Shown here: positions 15,423 through 24,517 of the stretch, in pieces | Position numbering within the stretch: the stretch's first letter is position 1 | How the letters are laid out: each line of letters starts with the position of its first letter | From: an uncultured Verrucomicrobiota bacterium | GTDB lineage: Bacteria > Verrucomicrobiota > Verrucomicrobiia > Limisphaerales > UBA9464 | Direction: 5' to 3' | DNA: 53,451 nt | Assembly: GCA_903922605.1 (NCBI GenBank) | Contig: CAIXUG010000023.1 | Coordinates: forward strand, 1 to 53,451 | Program-made: the position numbers and the translations under genes | Notes under the pieces: model-generated | Told to the model about the DNA's origin: nothing | Databases searched by the model: none | What the model saw: only the letters and a program-made list of their open reading frames with translations

Positions 15423-17927
15423 ATGCTCGCCGTGAAGTGGTTGACTAAGCCTGCCGCCATTTCACCATCGCGTCTGCCCCTGCCGTGGATCCTCTGCGTG
15501 CTGGGCACGGGGACTGTGCTGTCCTTGTTGCTGTGCCTTACCATGCGCGGCTGGGAGCGGCGCGAACTGGCGCAGCGCGCCGGTGACGTGACCCGCGAGC
15601 AGGTGGAGCGGCTCCAGGTGAGCCTGCTGCGCTCGCTGGAGGTGCTGCATTCCATCGCTTCGCTCCACGCCGCGGAAGGGGACATCCGGCGGGTGCAGTT
15701 CGGGAAATTCGTCCGGCAAGCCCTCGCGCGGCAGCCTGAATTGCAGGCATTGTCGTGGAATCCGTTGGTTTCCGCCGCGCGGCGAGCGGAATTGGAGACG
15801 GCGGCCGTTGCCGAAGGTGCGGCCGGATTTCAATTTCGGGAGCGGGCGGCGGACGGTCATTTCATCGCGGCGGGAGTCCGGGCCGAATACGTGCCGGTGT
15901 ACTTTATCGAGCCGCTGGAGCGGAATGCCCTGGCGCTCGGTTACGACCTCGATTCCGACCCGCGCCGCCGGGTCTCGCTGGAGCAGGCGCGCGATACCGG
16001 CCTGCCCGCCGCCACTGCGCCGCTCCGCCTCGCGCAGGAGCCGGGTGACCAGACAGGCCTGCTGGTGCTGATGCCGGTTTATAATGGTTCAACGCCCACC
16101 GACGTCGCGTCCCGCCGCGAACGCCTAGCCGGGTTTGCCGTGGCCGTATTCCGTGTTGCCGACCTCGTGGGGAACGCGTTTCAGGAACTGCGAACCAAAG
16201 GCATCGAGGCGCAGCTTTTCGACGAGTCGCCCGCTGGCGAGCGGATCTTCAACAGCACCGCCGATGCGAAAATTTCGCCTGCCATGAGCGCCCAGACGGC
16301 CTTGGAATTTGCCGGCCGGCGCTGGGCCGTGGTGTTCGCGCCGACCGCGGAGTTCAGCGCCACCCAGTCACACCTCCAGTCGCAGCTGGCGCTGTTCGGC
16401 GGGCTGGCCTTCACGCTGCTGACCACGGCATACCTCTTCGGCAGTTGGCGGCGGACGCGTGAAGTGGCCTTTGCTAACGCGGCGTTGCAGGAGGAGGTCC
16501 GCGTGCGTCAACAGGCCGAGGCGGCGGCGGCGGCGGCCAACGCCGCCAAGTCCGACTTTCTCGCGAGCATGAGCCATGAGATCCGCACGCCGCTCAATGC
16601 CATCCTGGGCTATGCGCAGCTCATGCGGCGCGATGAGCGGCTGCCACCGGAGCAGCACGACTCCATCCGGGGCATCAGCGCCAGCGGCCATCATCTGCTG
16701 GGGCTGCTCAACGAAATCCTCGACCTTTCCAAGATCGAGGCCGGCCGCATGGAGCTGAACCCTGTGGACTTCGATCTGGCGGCCTTGGGACGCGGTCTGA
16801 CGGCGACGTTTCAGCCGCTCTGCGCGCAGAAGCGCATCGGCTTCCGGGTGCTTCCGGAAGGGGCTGAGCGCCTGCCGGTGCGGGGCGACGAGGGCAAGCT
16901 GCGGCAGGTGCTTATCAACCTGCTGGGCAACGCGGTGAAGTTCACCCGCATGGGTGAGGTATGCCTGCGGTTTCAGGCGCGGCCCGAAGGGCAATGGCTG
17001 TTCGAAGTGATCGACAGCGGGCAGGGCATTCCCGAGGGGGAACTGACGGACATCTTCAAGCCTTTCCACCAGGGCATTGGTGCACGCGATCACGGGGGAA
17101 CCGGTCTTGGTCTCGCCATTGCCCAACGGCAGGTGGAATTGCTCGGCGGGAAGCTGGAATTGCAATCCTCGCGCGGAGTCGGTTCGCGCTTCCATTTCTC
17201 CATTCCGCTGCCGTCGGCGGATGGGGTGGCTGAGGAGACGATCGTGCAGGTCGCGCGGTTGGCACCGGGCTCCCGGGTGCGGGCTTTGGTGGTGGATGAT
17301 CGCCGCGAAAACCGGGAAGTGTTGGGCGGATTGCTTGCCGCCATCGGATGTGAAGTTCGCTATGCCGTGGACGGCGAGGAGACGTGCCTCGCTGTGCGTG
17401 AAGAGTGCCCCGACATCATCTTCCTCGACCTGCTGCTGCCGGGATTGAGCGGGGCTGACACGGCCCGGAAACTTTTGGCCGAAGCGCCTCATGATCCGCC
17501 GAAGATTGTCGCGCACACCGCGTCAGCGCTGGCACGGCACCGGGATGAGGCGCTGACCGCCGGCTGCATCGATTTTCTGGCCAAGCCGTTTCGCGGCGAA
17601 CGGATCTACGAGTGCCTGAAGACGCACCTCGGGACGGAATTTGAATATGTGACGCCCATGGCTTCCGCTCCGCAGCTCGCCTCACCCGACACCTTGCGGG
17701 TTGCCCTGCCGGATGAACTCTGTGCCCGCTTGAACGTGGCGGCGGAACTGCACAGCACGACGGCCCTCAAGGCCTGCCTACAGGAGCTGCGCCAGCTCGG
17801 GCCAGATGCGGAAATGCTCGCGGAACACATCCGGTATCGCATGCGCAGCTACGACATGGACGGAATCCTGCGCCTGCTGGTGCGCGTCACCCAACCCGAA
17901 GCGACGGGAGCGGCGGCCAGCCTATGA
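15423..17927 (+). CDS. CHASE-domain hybrid sensor histidine kinase
   Basis: An 834-residue membrane sensor. TM1 spans about residues 17-40, a periplasmic CHASE domain about 75-260 (QALSWNPLV, YDLDSDPRRRVSLEQARDTG), and TM2 about 318-340. A HisKA domain has H385 in SHEIRTPLNAI, a HATPase has NLLGNAVKF and GGTGLGLAIA near residue 560, and a receiver domain has D669 in FLDLLLPGLSG. A helical tail of about 90 residues follows. ATG 15423 is preferred to an earlier TTG because TM1 follows directly. The stop overlaps the response-regulator start, so the two form one two-component system. CHASE domains sense small extracellular ligands; a nitrogenous ligand is inferred from the setting only. Confidence 0.9.
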   Translation: MLAVKWLTKPAAISPSRLPLPWILCVLGTGTVLSLLLCLTMRGWERRELAQRAGDVTREQVERLQVSLLRSLEVLHSIASLHAAEGDIRRVQFGKFVRQALARQPELQALSWNPLVSAARRAELETAAVAEGAAGFQFRERAADGHFIAAGVRAEYVPVYFIEPLERNALALGYDLDSDPRRRVSLEQARDTGLPAATAPLRLAQEPGDQTGLLVLMPVYNGSTPTDVASRRERLAGFAVAVFRVADLVGNAFQELRTKGIEAQLFDESPAGERIFNSTADAKISPAMSAQTALEFAGRRWAVVFAPTAEFSATQSHLQSQLALFGGLAFTLLTTAYLFGSWRRTREVAFANAALQEEVRVRQQAEAAAAAANAAKSDFLASMSHEIRTPLNAILGYAQLMRRDERLPPEQHDSIRGISASGHHLLGLLNEILDLSKIEAGRMELNPVDFDLAALGRGLTATFQPLCAQKRIGFRVLPEGAERLPVRGDEGKLRQVLINLLGNAVKFTRMGEVCLRFQARPEGQWLFEVIDSGQGIPEGELTDIFKPFHQGIGARDHGGTGLGLAIAQRQVELLGGKLELQSSRGVGSRFHFSIPLPSADGVAEETIVQVARLAPGSRVRALVVDDRRENREVLGGLLAAIGCEVRYAVDGEETCLAVREECPDIIFLDLLLPGLSGADTARKLLAEAPHDPPKIVAHTASALARHRDEALTAGCIDFLAKPFRGERIYECLKTHLGTEFEYVTPMASAPQLASPDTLRVALPDELCARLNVAAELHSTTALKACLQELRQLGPDAEMLAEHIRYRMRSYDMDGILRLLVRVTQPEATGAAASL

Positions 17928-19447
17928 TGTCCACTGCTCCCGCGACAGTTGCGCTGCGCGAAAAGATCCTGCTGGTGGATGACGTGCCGGAAAATCTCGC
18001 CGTGCTGACCTCCGCCCTGGAGCCGGAGGGTTACGAGATACTGGCCGCCCCAGGCGGGCAGGTGGCCTTGAAGGTCGCCGCCCGGGCCCGGCCGGAGCTG
18101 ATCCTGCTCGACATCCTGATGCCGGAACTCGACGGCCTGGAAACTTGCCGGCGTCTGAAGCGGGACGAAGCCACGCGGGACATTCCCGTGATCTTCATCA
18201 CGGCGCGCGGCGAGCTGACGAGCATGGTCGAGGCCTTCCGGGCGGGCGGCGTGGATTACGTGGTGAAGCCCTTCCAGGCCGACGAAGTCCTGAGCCGCGT
18301 GGCCACGCATCTGCGCCTGAGCCGGCTGACCCGCGAGCTGCGCGAGAAGAACCGAGCCCTCGAGACCCGCACGGCCGAACTGACGGCGGAAATCGAGCGA
18401 CGGCAGCAGGCCGAGACGGCTCTGCGGCATGCGGACGAAAAACTAGCGGCCATCTCCGGGCTGGAGGCTGAGCGCTGGAATCTGGCGGGTCTCGTCGGCG
18501 GCAGCCGGTTGATCCGCAAGATCACCGATGACATCCGGCGCCTGCATCAGTTCGCCCAGACCAGCGTGCTGATTCTCGGCGAAAGCGGCACCGGCAAGGA
18601 ACTGGTGGCGCGGGCGGTCCACTTCGACAGCGCGCGCGCCAAAGGCCCCTTCGTGCCCGTGAACTGTGTCGCGATCCCGACCGAACTCGCGGAATCCATG
18701 CTGTTCGGCCACGTCAAAGGCGCCTTCACGGGTGCGACGGCCGACCGCAAGGGCTACTTCGAGCTGGCCCATGGTGGGACGCTCTTTTTGGATGAGATTG
18801 GCGACATGCCCGCGTCACTCCAGGTGAAGCTGCTGCGTGTGTTGGAGGATGGTTGCGTGACGCCCATTGGGGCGTCCCAGCCGCGCAAGGTCGATGTCCG
18901 CATCATTGCCGCGACCAACGCGGATCTCGACGCGCGCATCGCGGCGGGGACCTTCCGGCAGGATCTTTATTTCCGGCTTGCGCGCTACGTGGTGGCCACG
19001 CCACCGCTGCGGGAACGGCGCGAGGACGTGCCGTTGCTGGCGACCCATTTTCTGCGCCTGTTCGCCGCCGAAATGGGACTGAAGGCGCCGCCCTTCAGCA
19101 GTGAGGCCCTGGAGGCGCTGCAACGTCATGATTATCCCGGAAATGTGCGGGAGCTGAAAAATGTCATCGAGCGGGGCCTGATCGAAAGTGGCGGCGATGT
19201 CATCCGGGCGGAACACCTCGGCCTGCCGACGAGTGCCGTCCAGCCACCGGCAAAGGGACTGCGAGTGGACCGCAAGGCTACGGTCGCCGCGCTGCCCCTG
19301 AACCTGGCCGAGGCGGAGGACCTGCTGATCCAACGAGCGCTGCAGGAGACGGGCGGAAACATCGCCGACGCGGCGCGTCTGCTCGGGGTCCACCGCACGC
19401 GCATCTACCGGAAGCTGGCGCAGGAAGATGTGCCCCCGGCGTTGTGA
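17924..19447 (+). CDS. Sigma-54-dependent response regulator (REC-AAA+-Fis)
   Basis: A 507-residue NtrC-type activator. The receiver domain has D63 in LLDILMPELDG. A coiled coil lies at about residues 125-185 (RTAELTAEIERRQQAETALR). The AAA+ domain has Walker A GESGTGKE, the sigma-54-contacting loop GAFTGA at residues 266-271 and Walker B TLFLDEIGD. A Fis-type helix-turn-helix lies near residues 470-505 (NIADAARLLGVHRTRIYRKL). The intact GAFTGA loop means it should activate sigma-54 promoters. Candidate -24/-12 sites lie before both porins in this island (2929 and 19618), the second with repeated boxes at enhancer distance. Confidence 0.93.
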   Translation: MMSTAPATVALREKILLVDDVPENLAVLTSALEPEGYEILAAPGGQVALKVAARARPELILLDILMPELDGLETCRRLKRDEATRDIPVIFITARGELTSMVEAFRAGGVDYVVKPFQADEVLSRVATHLRLSRLTRELREKNRALETRTAELTAEIERRQQAETALRHADEKLAAISGLEAERWNLAGLVGGSRLIRKITDDIRRLHQFAQTSVLILGESGTGKELVARAVHFDSARAKGPFVPVNCVAIPTELAESMLFGHVKGAFTGATADRKGYFELAHGGTLFLDEIGDMPASLQVKLLRVLEDGCVTPIGASQPRKVDVRIIAATNADLDARIAAGTFRQDLYFRLARYVVATPPLRERREDVPLLATHFLRLFAAEMGLKAPPFSSEALEALQRHDYPGNVRELKNVIERGLIESGGDVIRAEHLGLPTSAVQPPAKGLRVDRKATVAALPLNLAEAEDLLIQRALQETGGNIADAARLLGVHRTRIYRKLAQEDVPPAL

Positions 19448-19458
19448 ACCAACCCTGC

Positions 19459-19493
19459 GAGCGCGGAGCGGGGAGCGGGGAGCGAAAAGACGG
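19459..19493. repeat. Heptanucleotide array after the response regulator gene
   Basis: Consecutive 7-mers GAGCGCG, GAGCGGG, GAGCGGG, GAGCGAA, AAGACGG. The array begins 12 bases after the stop codon of the sigma-54 activator. Confidence 0.75.
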
Positions 19494-19505
19494 TGGGGTG
19501 AGCAT

Positions 19506-19541
19506 CTGTTTCAAGTGTTTCACGGGCGACAACTGAAACAG
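19506..19541. promoter_or_regulatory. TGTTTCA boxes: candidate enhancer (UAS) for the sigma-54 activator
   Basis: CTGTTTCA (19506-19513) and TGAAACAG (19534-19541) are inverted 8-bp arms, and a further direct copy TGTTTCA lies at 19516-19522. The boxes lie about 100-140 bases before the predicted start of the -24/-12 promoter at 19618, the normal distance for an NtrC-type activator site, and directly downstream of the gene for such an activator. The binding is inferred. Confidence 0.45.
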
Positions 19542-19617
19542 TCCGAAGCGTGTCGGAGTCCGGACTGGTTTTCACGGAAGAGCGGTAAACATTGATAATT
19601 TCACACGCGTAAATAAC

Positions 19618-19633
19618 TGGCACGGGGGCGGCT
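19618..19633 (+). promoter_or_regulatory. Candidate sigma-54 promoter for the second porin
   Basis: TGGCACGGGGGCGGCT has a perfect -24 element TGGCACG, and GC at -12 with the required ten bases between GG (19619-19620) and GC (19631-19632). The only departures are CG in place of TT before the GC. Transcription would begin near 19644, 45 bases before the ATG at 19689. Confidence 0.5.
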
Positions 19634-19688
19634 TAAGGGAGATCGCCAGTAACCCAACTCTGGCGCAACCCAAAGAAATTACGCCACC

Positions 19689-20684
19689 ATGACGGCAACC
19701 AATACCAGTTCTCACCGCTCGACCGAACCTCTTCGCCTTGGCTCCCACCTGCTGGCCGCCGCAGTCCTGGCCGCAGGAGCGACCGCCACTGTCTCCCCGG
19801 CTCAGGCAGAGGACGCTCCCTCCCGGGTCCACGCCCTGTTTGCGGTGGAACTCGCCAACGAGTACGTGACGCCGCGCGGCATGCTCGTCCGGGACAAGGG
19901 ACTCACGGTCGAGCCCCTGTTTCTGACCTTCGTCAACCTCTACAAGGGCGATTCGTTCATCAACGACGTCACCCTCGTCGGCGGTGTCTGGAACGACCTC
20001 GGCACGAGCCAGGTCTCGGTGCATGGCCCTTACGGCAGCCAGCCGAAGACGCCGTGGACGGAAATCGATCCGATCGCCGGCTTCTCCTTCGGCCTGGGCA
20101 AGCATTTCAAACTCGACCTGACCTACACCGCCTTTGCCGAGCAGATCCTCGACATCGGCACCTCCCACCACTTGGAATCGAAGCTGAGCTTCGATGACAG
20201 CGAATACCTCGGGGCATTCGCGCTGCATCCATACGTCATCTACTGGCAGGAACTCGAGGGCAAGGCGACGGATGCCGCGCTTCCCGGAGGGGTCATTGGC
20301 CTGCCGCCGGTCAACCCCAACGCCAAGCATCCCGCGCCCGGCTCCAGCTCGTACTTCGATGTCGGCGTGGCTCCGGGCTACACCTTCAAGGATGCCGGCG
20401 GCCTGAAGCTGGAGGCGCCGCTACGCGTGCTGCTGCCGGATGAGCGCTTCTACGGGGACTTCTACCACAGCAGCTCCACCGTGGGCCTCTACGAACTGGG
20501 CGTAAAAGCCACGCTCCCGATGAATTTCATGCCCGCCGGTTATGGGCACTGGAGCGTTCACGCGGGCGTGAAGTACATCAACTTCGTGGACGACAACCTC
20601 TACAACCTGAATGCCTTTAATGCACCCGGAAAGCCGACGCGTGACACGGTCCAGGTCTATCTCGGTTTCTCCGCCTTCTTCTGA
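19689..20684 (+). CDS. Outer-membrane beta-barrel protein in the urea/ureide island
   Basis: A 331-residue protein with a signal peptide (hydrophobic core about residues 20-36, cleavage near AQAED) and a barrel-like sequence of alternating short strands ending VYLGFSAFF, with the terminal Phe typical of outer-membrane barrels. No closer family is certain. It has no long loops or TonB box, so a passive channel or small sensor barrel is most likely. It lies between the two-component system and the first cysteine hydrolase and has its own candidate sigma-54 promoter, which suggests inducible outer-membrane uptake of the substrate handled by the following genes. Confidence 0.65.
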   Translation: MTATNTSSHRSTEPLRLGSHLLAAAVLAAGATATVSPAQAEDAPSRVHALFAVELANEYVTPRGMLVRDKGLTVEPLFLTFVNLYKGDSFINDVTLVGGVWNDLGTSQVSVHGPYGSQPKTPWTEIDPIAGFSFGLGKHFKLDLTYTAFAEQILDIGTSHHLESKLSFDDSEYLGAFALHPYVIYWQELEGKATDAALPGGVIGLPPVNPNAKHPAPGSSSYFDVGVAPGYTFKDAGGLKLEAPLRVLLPDERFYGDFYHSSSTVGLYELGVKATLPMNFMPAGYGHWSVHAGVKYINFVDDNLYNLNAFNAPGKPTRDTVQVYLGFSAFF

Positions 20685-20773
20685 GCCATGCGTCCGCCTT
20701 GCCGCACCCGACAGTCCGCCCGGCGGATGCCCAGCGCTCACCAGCGGCACCTCAACCTGACCCAGCCTCATCC

Positions 20774-21433
20774 ATGACGATCGACGCCGAGCCTTACGCC
20801 TTCGAGTTCGAACCCACCAAGTGCGCGCTGCTGATCATTGACATGCAGCGCGACTTTCTCGAACCGGGCGGCTTCGGCGAAATGCTGGGCAATGACGTGT
20901 CGCAACTCCGCCGTACGATCGCGCCCAACCAGCGGCTTCTGGCGGCGTGGCGTGCGGCGGGGTTGCAGGTGCTGCACACCCGCGAAGGGCATCGTCCCGA
21001 TCTCACGGACCTGCCGCCGGCCAAGAAGATCCGCGGCCGCAGCGCGACCTGCATCGGCGACGCCGGGCCGAAGGGCCGCATCCTGGTGCGGGGCGAGGCC
21101 GGGCACGACATCATCGCCGAGCTGTATCCGCTGCCGACGGAACCGGTGATCGACAAGCCGGGGAAGGGGGCCTTCTTTGCCACCGACCTCCATGCGATCC
21201 TGCAAAACCGGGGCATCACGCAGCTTGTGGTCACCGGTGTGACCACCGAAGTCTGCGTGAACACCACCGTCCGCGAGGCCAATGACCGGGGCTACGACTG
21301 CCTCGTTCCGGCGGATTGTGTCGGCTCCTATTTTCCTGAGTTCCAGGAGATGGGCCTGAAGATGATCAAGGCGCAGGGCGGCATCTTCGGCTGGGTGTCC
21401 GACTCGGAGAAGGTTCTCGCCGCGCTTTCCTGA
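20774..21433 (+). CDS. Isochorismatase-like cysteine hydrolase (biuret/ureide amidohydrolase type)
   Basis: A 219-residue cysteine hydrolase of the isochorismatase-like fold. The catalytic triad is visible: D23 in LLIIDMQRDFL, K128 in VIDKPGKGAFF and C161 in VTTEVCVNTTVREAND. Family members cleave amide C-N bonds in biuret, triuret, ureidoacrylate or N-carbamoyl compounds. ATG 20774 is chosen because the fold starts there. It is 49 bases upstream of an NCS2-type permease, with a paralogue on the other side (23170-23850). The setting among urea genes favours a urea-yielding or allophanate-yielding substrate such as biuret. The exact substrate cannot be read from the sequence. Confidence 0.8.
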   Translation: MTIDAEPYAFEFEPTKCALLIIDMQRDFLEPGGFGEMLGNDVSQLRRTIAPNQRLLAAWRAAGLQVLHTREGHRPDLTDLPPAKKIRGRSATCIGDAGPKGRILVRGEAGHDIIAELYPLPTEPVIDKPGKGAFFATDLHAILQNRGITQLVVTGVTTEVCVNTTVREANDRGYDCLVPADCVGSYFPEFQEMGLKMIKAQGGIFGWVSDSEKVLAALS

Positions 21434-21482
21434 CCCATTTCCGCCCCGTTCGACTGCTTCCCAACCACCAATTGAATCCACC

Positions 21483-23075
21483 ATGAGCGATACCAAACCC
21501 AAAATCTGGGTGCCCGGAGACTGGAATGCCTTCTTCGGCTTCGGCACCAATATCCTCGTCAACCTGCTCACGCTCACGGCGCTCCTGCGCTTTGTGCTCA
21601 AGCTGCCGGATGACCTCGTCTTCGGCCGCATCCTGCCGGCCACCGGCCTGATGATGCTGCTCTCCACGCTCTACTATGCCTGGCTGGCCTATCAGCTCGC
21701 CAAGAAGACGGGCCGGACCGACGTGTGCGCTCTGCCCTCGGGCATCAGCGTGCCGCACATGTTCGTCGTCGTCTTCGTGATCATGCTGCCCATCAAGATC
21801 AAGACGGGCGACCCGGTGAAGGGCTGGGAGGCGGGGCTCACCTGGGTGTTCATCCAGAGCTTTGTCCTGATGATCGGCGGTTTCATCGCGCCGATCATCC
21901 GCAAGATCACGCCGCGCGCGGCGCTGCTGGGCACGCTGGCCGGCGTCTCGGTGACGTTTATCGCCATGAGCCCGGCGTTGCAGATGTTCATGACGCCGGT
22001 CATTGGCCTGACCTGTTTTGCGATCATCCTGCTGAGCTGGTTCGGCGGCGTCCGCTACTTCCGGGGCATCCCGGCCGGTCTTATCGCCATCGCCGTCGGA
22101 ACCCTCATTGCGTGGGGGTCGAACGCGTTCGGCCTCAACTATGGCGGCATGAGCCTGAAGGGACTGACGGACTCCGTGACCAGCTTCGGCTTCCATGTGC
22201 CGCTGCCGGCCTTTAATCACGTGTTCTCCGGCTTTGAGTTTCTCGGGGTGATCCTGGTCACCGCCATTCCGTTCGGTATCTATGACCTGGTCGAGGCCAT
22301 CGATAACGTCGAGAGCGCGGCGGTGGCCGGCGACAGTTTCCCGACGACCCGCGTCCTGACAGCGGACGGTGTGGTCAGCCTGATCGGCTGCCTGATGGGC
22401 AACCCGTTCATCAACGCCGTGTACATCGGCCACCCGGGCTGGAAGGCCATGGGCGGGCGCATCGGTTACTCCGCCGGCACGGGCATCCTCGTGATCCTGC
22501 TATGCTGGTTCGGAACGATCTCGGTCATGCTGGCGCTGATTCCGAGCGTCGCCATCCTGCCGATCCTGCTCTACATCGCGATGCTGATTGGCTCTCAGGC
22601 CTTCCAGGAAACGCCGAGGAGCCATGCACCCGCGATCATCCTCTCGCTCGCGCCGCACATCGCCAACTGGGGCCTGACCATCATCAAGGGCGCCCTGGCG
22701 GCGGCGGGTGTCTTTGAGATCTCGGAGGAACTGGTCGGCGGCATGAAGAACCAGGGCGTGCTTTTCCACGGCCTCCAGATTCTCGGCGGTGGCTCCATCC
22801 TCGGCGGCCTGATGCTGGGGGCCATTGCGACCTTCATCATCGACCGTAATTTCCTGAAGGCGGCCGGGTTCGCCGCCGCCGGGGCGGTGCTGACCTTCTT
22901 TGGCCTGATGCACGGCGAGCAGATTGGCATCGGCCAGAGCCTGCCGGTGGCGGCGGGCTATCTGGGAGTGGCTGCGGTCTTGGTGGGCTGTGCGAAGTTC
23001 GTGGTGGTGGCGCCGAAACCGGCCGAGCACCCCGAGCCGTCGGGTGAAACCCAGCCGCACTCGGTCACCGCCTGA
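21483..23075 (+). CDS. NCS2-like (xanthine/uracil permease superfamily) membrane transporter
   Basis: A 530-residue transporter with about 12-14 membrane helices and cytoplasmic termini. The N-terminus (WVPGDWNAFFGFGTNILVNL), YDLVEAIDNVESAAVAGD and LIGCLMGNPFINAVYIGHPG match the divergent permease branch related to NCS2/AzgA nucleobase transporters. The ID-x-x-ESA motif corresponds to the substrate/proton site region of NCS2 proteins. It is flanked on both sides by cysteine hydrolases (gaps of 49 and 94 bases), so it probably imports their substrate, a ureide or cyclic amide, rather than a nucleobase. No purine or pyrimidine catabolic genes are nearby. Confidence 0.8.
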   Translation: MSDTKPKIWVPGDWNAFFGFGTNILVNLLTLTALLRFVLKLPDDLVFGRILPATGLMMLLSTLYYAWLAYQLAKKTGRTDVCALPSGISVPHMFVVVFVIMLPIKIKTGDPVKGWEAGLTWVFIQSFVLMIGGFIAPIIRKITPRAALLGTLAGVSVTFIAMSPALQMFMTPVIGLTCFAIILLSWFGGVRYFRGIPAGLIAIAVGTLIAWGSNAFGLNYGGMSLKGLTDSVTSFGFHVPLPAFNHVFSGFEFLGVILVTAIPFGIYDLVEAIDNVESAAVAGDSFPTTRVLTADGVVSLIGCLMGNPFINAVYIGHPGWKAMGGRIGYSAGTGILVILLCWFGTISVMLALIPSVAILPILLYIAMLIGSQAFQETPRSHAPAIILSLAPHIANWGLTIIKGALAAAGVFEISEELVGGMKNQGVLFHGLQILGGGSILGGLMLGAIATFIIDRNFLKAAGFAAAGAVLTFFGLMHGEQIGIGQSLPVAAGYLGVAAVLVGCAKFVVVAPKPAEHPEPSGETQPHSVTA

Positions 23076-23169
23076 GCAGATGTTTGCAGTGTGTGTTGTG
23101 TAGATGGCGGTCGCGGCAGCAATGCCGCGGCCGCTTTACCCTGAGCGAAGCCAACCTTTACCCCTTCCG

Positions 23170-23850
23170 ATGAAACACTACGTCGAAGCCGATCCCTATC
23201 CCTGGCCCTACAACGGCGAACTGCGTCCGGACAACACCGTCGTGCTCGTGATTGACATGCAGACGGACTTTTGCGGACCCGGCGGCTATGTGGACAAGAT
23301 GGGGTACGATCTTTCACTCACCCGGGCGCCGATCGGGCCGATCCAGCGCGTGCTTACGGCGGCGCGGATGAAGGGCTTCCACATCATGCACACGCGGGAA
23401 GGGCATCGCCCCGATCTCTCCGACCTGCCCGAAAACAAGCGCTGGCGCAGCCAGCGCATCGGGGCGGGCATAGGTGACAGCGGGCCGTGCGGGCGCATCC
23501 TCATCCGGGGCGAGGCCGGCTGGGATCTCATTCCCGAACTGGCCCCGCTGCCGGGCGAGGCGATCATCGACAAACCGGGGAAGGGGTCTTTCTACGCCAC
23601 GGACCTCGACATGCTGCTCCGGCGAAAGGGCATCCAGAACATCGCGCTGGCCGGCATCACTACCGACGTATGCGTGCATACCACCATGCGCGAGGCCAAT
23701 GACCGTGGCTACGAATGCCTGGTGCTCTCCGATTGCACCGGCGCGACCGACTACGGCAACTACCTCGCCGCGCTGAAGATGATCAAGATGCAGGGCGGCG
23801 TCTTTGGGGCGGTGGGCGATTCGGCGGCCTTCATCAAGGCGATTGAATGA
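23170..23850 (+). CDS. Second isochorismatase-like cysteine hydrolase, paralogue of the gene at 20774
   Basis: A 226-residue hydrolase with triad D29 ([16 protein letters not shown]), K135 ([11 protein letters not shown]) and C168 ([20 protein letters not shown]). The Asp-Lys and Lys-Cys spacings (106 and 33 residues) equal those I recall for biuret hydrolase (Asp36-Lys142-Cys175). It shares long identical stretches with the 20774 protein, such as [10 protein letters not shown] and [18 protein letters not shown], so the two arose by duplication around the permease. ATG 23170 is preferred to an in-frame ATG at 23104. One paralogue may handle triuret and the other biuret; this is inference. Confidence 0.8.
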   Translation: MKHYVEADPYPWPYNGELRPDNTVVLVIDMQTDFCGPGGYVDKMGYDLSLTRAPIGPIQRVLTAARMKGFHIMHTREGHRPDLSDLPENKRWRSQRIGAGIGDSGPCGRILIRGEAGWDLIPELAPLPGEAIIDKPGKGSFYATDLDMLLRRKGIQNIALAGITTDVCVHTTMREANDRGYECLVLSDCTGATDYGNYLAALKMIKMQGGVFGAVGDSAAFIKAIE

Positions 23851-23868
23851 ATCGTCCGTCTCCCATTA

Positions 23869-24036
23869 ACACCGGATTTCAACCCGGTGTCGGCCCACGC
23901 TCCCCACGGGAAACCGCTTCAGCGGTTTTCCCGGCAGTCCGGTATCCCGGTCCTGCCACGGGGCTGCCGCATGCCTGATGGCGGCAGTGATTATGATCAA
24001 GATTAGGATTATGAGTAAGATTGGGAGTGGGACGAT
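23869..24036. repeat. Palindromes followed by an eight-unit hexanucleotide array
   Basis: The 274-base gap before the cupin gene holds inverted repeats at 23869-23890 (ACACCGG/CCGGTGT) and 23907-23934 (arms CGGGAAACCGC and GCGGTTTTCCCG, TTCA loop). A run of eight degenerate 6-mers follows at 23989-24036 (GATTAT, GATCAA, GATTAG, GATTAT, GAGTAA, GATTGG, GAGTGG, GACGAT). No gene is seen here. Confidence 0.7.
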
Positions 24037-24124
24037 GCGAGCCAGGCTGCGGGCCTCCGTTATTCCTTGCCGCTTTTCCTCTTGGTGAAAAACTCCGCGC
24101 ACGCCGGCTTCTTCATCATAACGC

Positions 24125-24517
24125 ATGGAAAACGACCCCGCCCGGGTGCTCAAACTCAAGGATCTCTTCCAGATCGCCGACTGGCAGCACAAGCTCCCAT
24201 GGAAACCTTTTCAGGAAGGCGTGGACATCTACCGCCTCTACGGCGACGGGCAGACCGGGCCGACGGCGGCATTGTTACGCTTCCGAGCCGGGTCGCGCGT
24301 GCCGCTCCATGAGCACACCGGGTATGAGCACATCTTCACGCTCTCGGGCTCGCAGGTGGATGAGAACAGCCGATCCGACGCGGGCATGCTGATCATCAAT
24401 CCACCGGGTACGAGTCACAGCATCCTGAGCGAACCGGGCTGCATCGTGCTCGCGATCTATGAGAAGCCGGTCCGCTTTCTCGGGCCCGGTGAACTGGCGA
24501 ATCCCCTTCATGAATGA
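24125..24517 (+). CDS. ChrR-type cupin domain protein
   Basis: A 130-residue single-domain cupin. The metal-binding motif 1 is PLHEHTGYEHIFTLSGSQVDE (His, His, Glu) and motif 2 is NPPGTSHSILSEPGC (His), with the ALLRFRAGSRVP lead-in typical of the ChrR cupin family. It could bind Zn, Fe or Ni. The stop lies eight bases inside the next gene, so the two are translationally coupled. In this operon it may help handle a catabolic intermediate or a metal; nothing in the sequence decides between these. Confidence 0.75.
   Translation: MENDPARVLKLKDLFQIADWQHKLPWKPFQEGVDIYRLYGDGQTGPTAALLRFRAGSRVPLHEHTGYEHIFTLSGSQVDENSRSDAGMLIINPPGTSHSILSEPGCIVLAIYEKPVRFLGPGELANPLHE

Noticed and set aside
15423-19447. 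Two-component pair as PrsK/PrsR, controllers of PEP-CTERM genes
   Set aside because: The kinase has a CHASE domain and is a hybrid with receiver, unlike PrsK. No -24/-12 promoter was found before the PEP-CTERM gene at 46128, and the genomic setting is urease/ureide.
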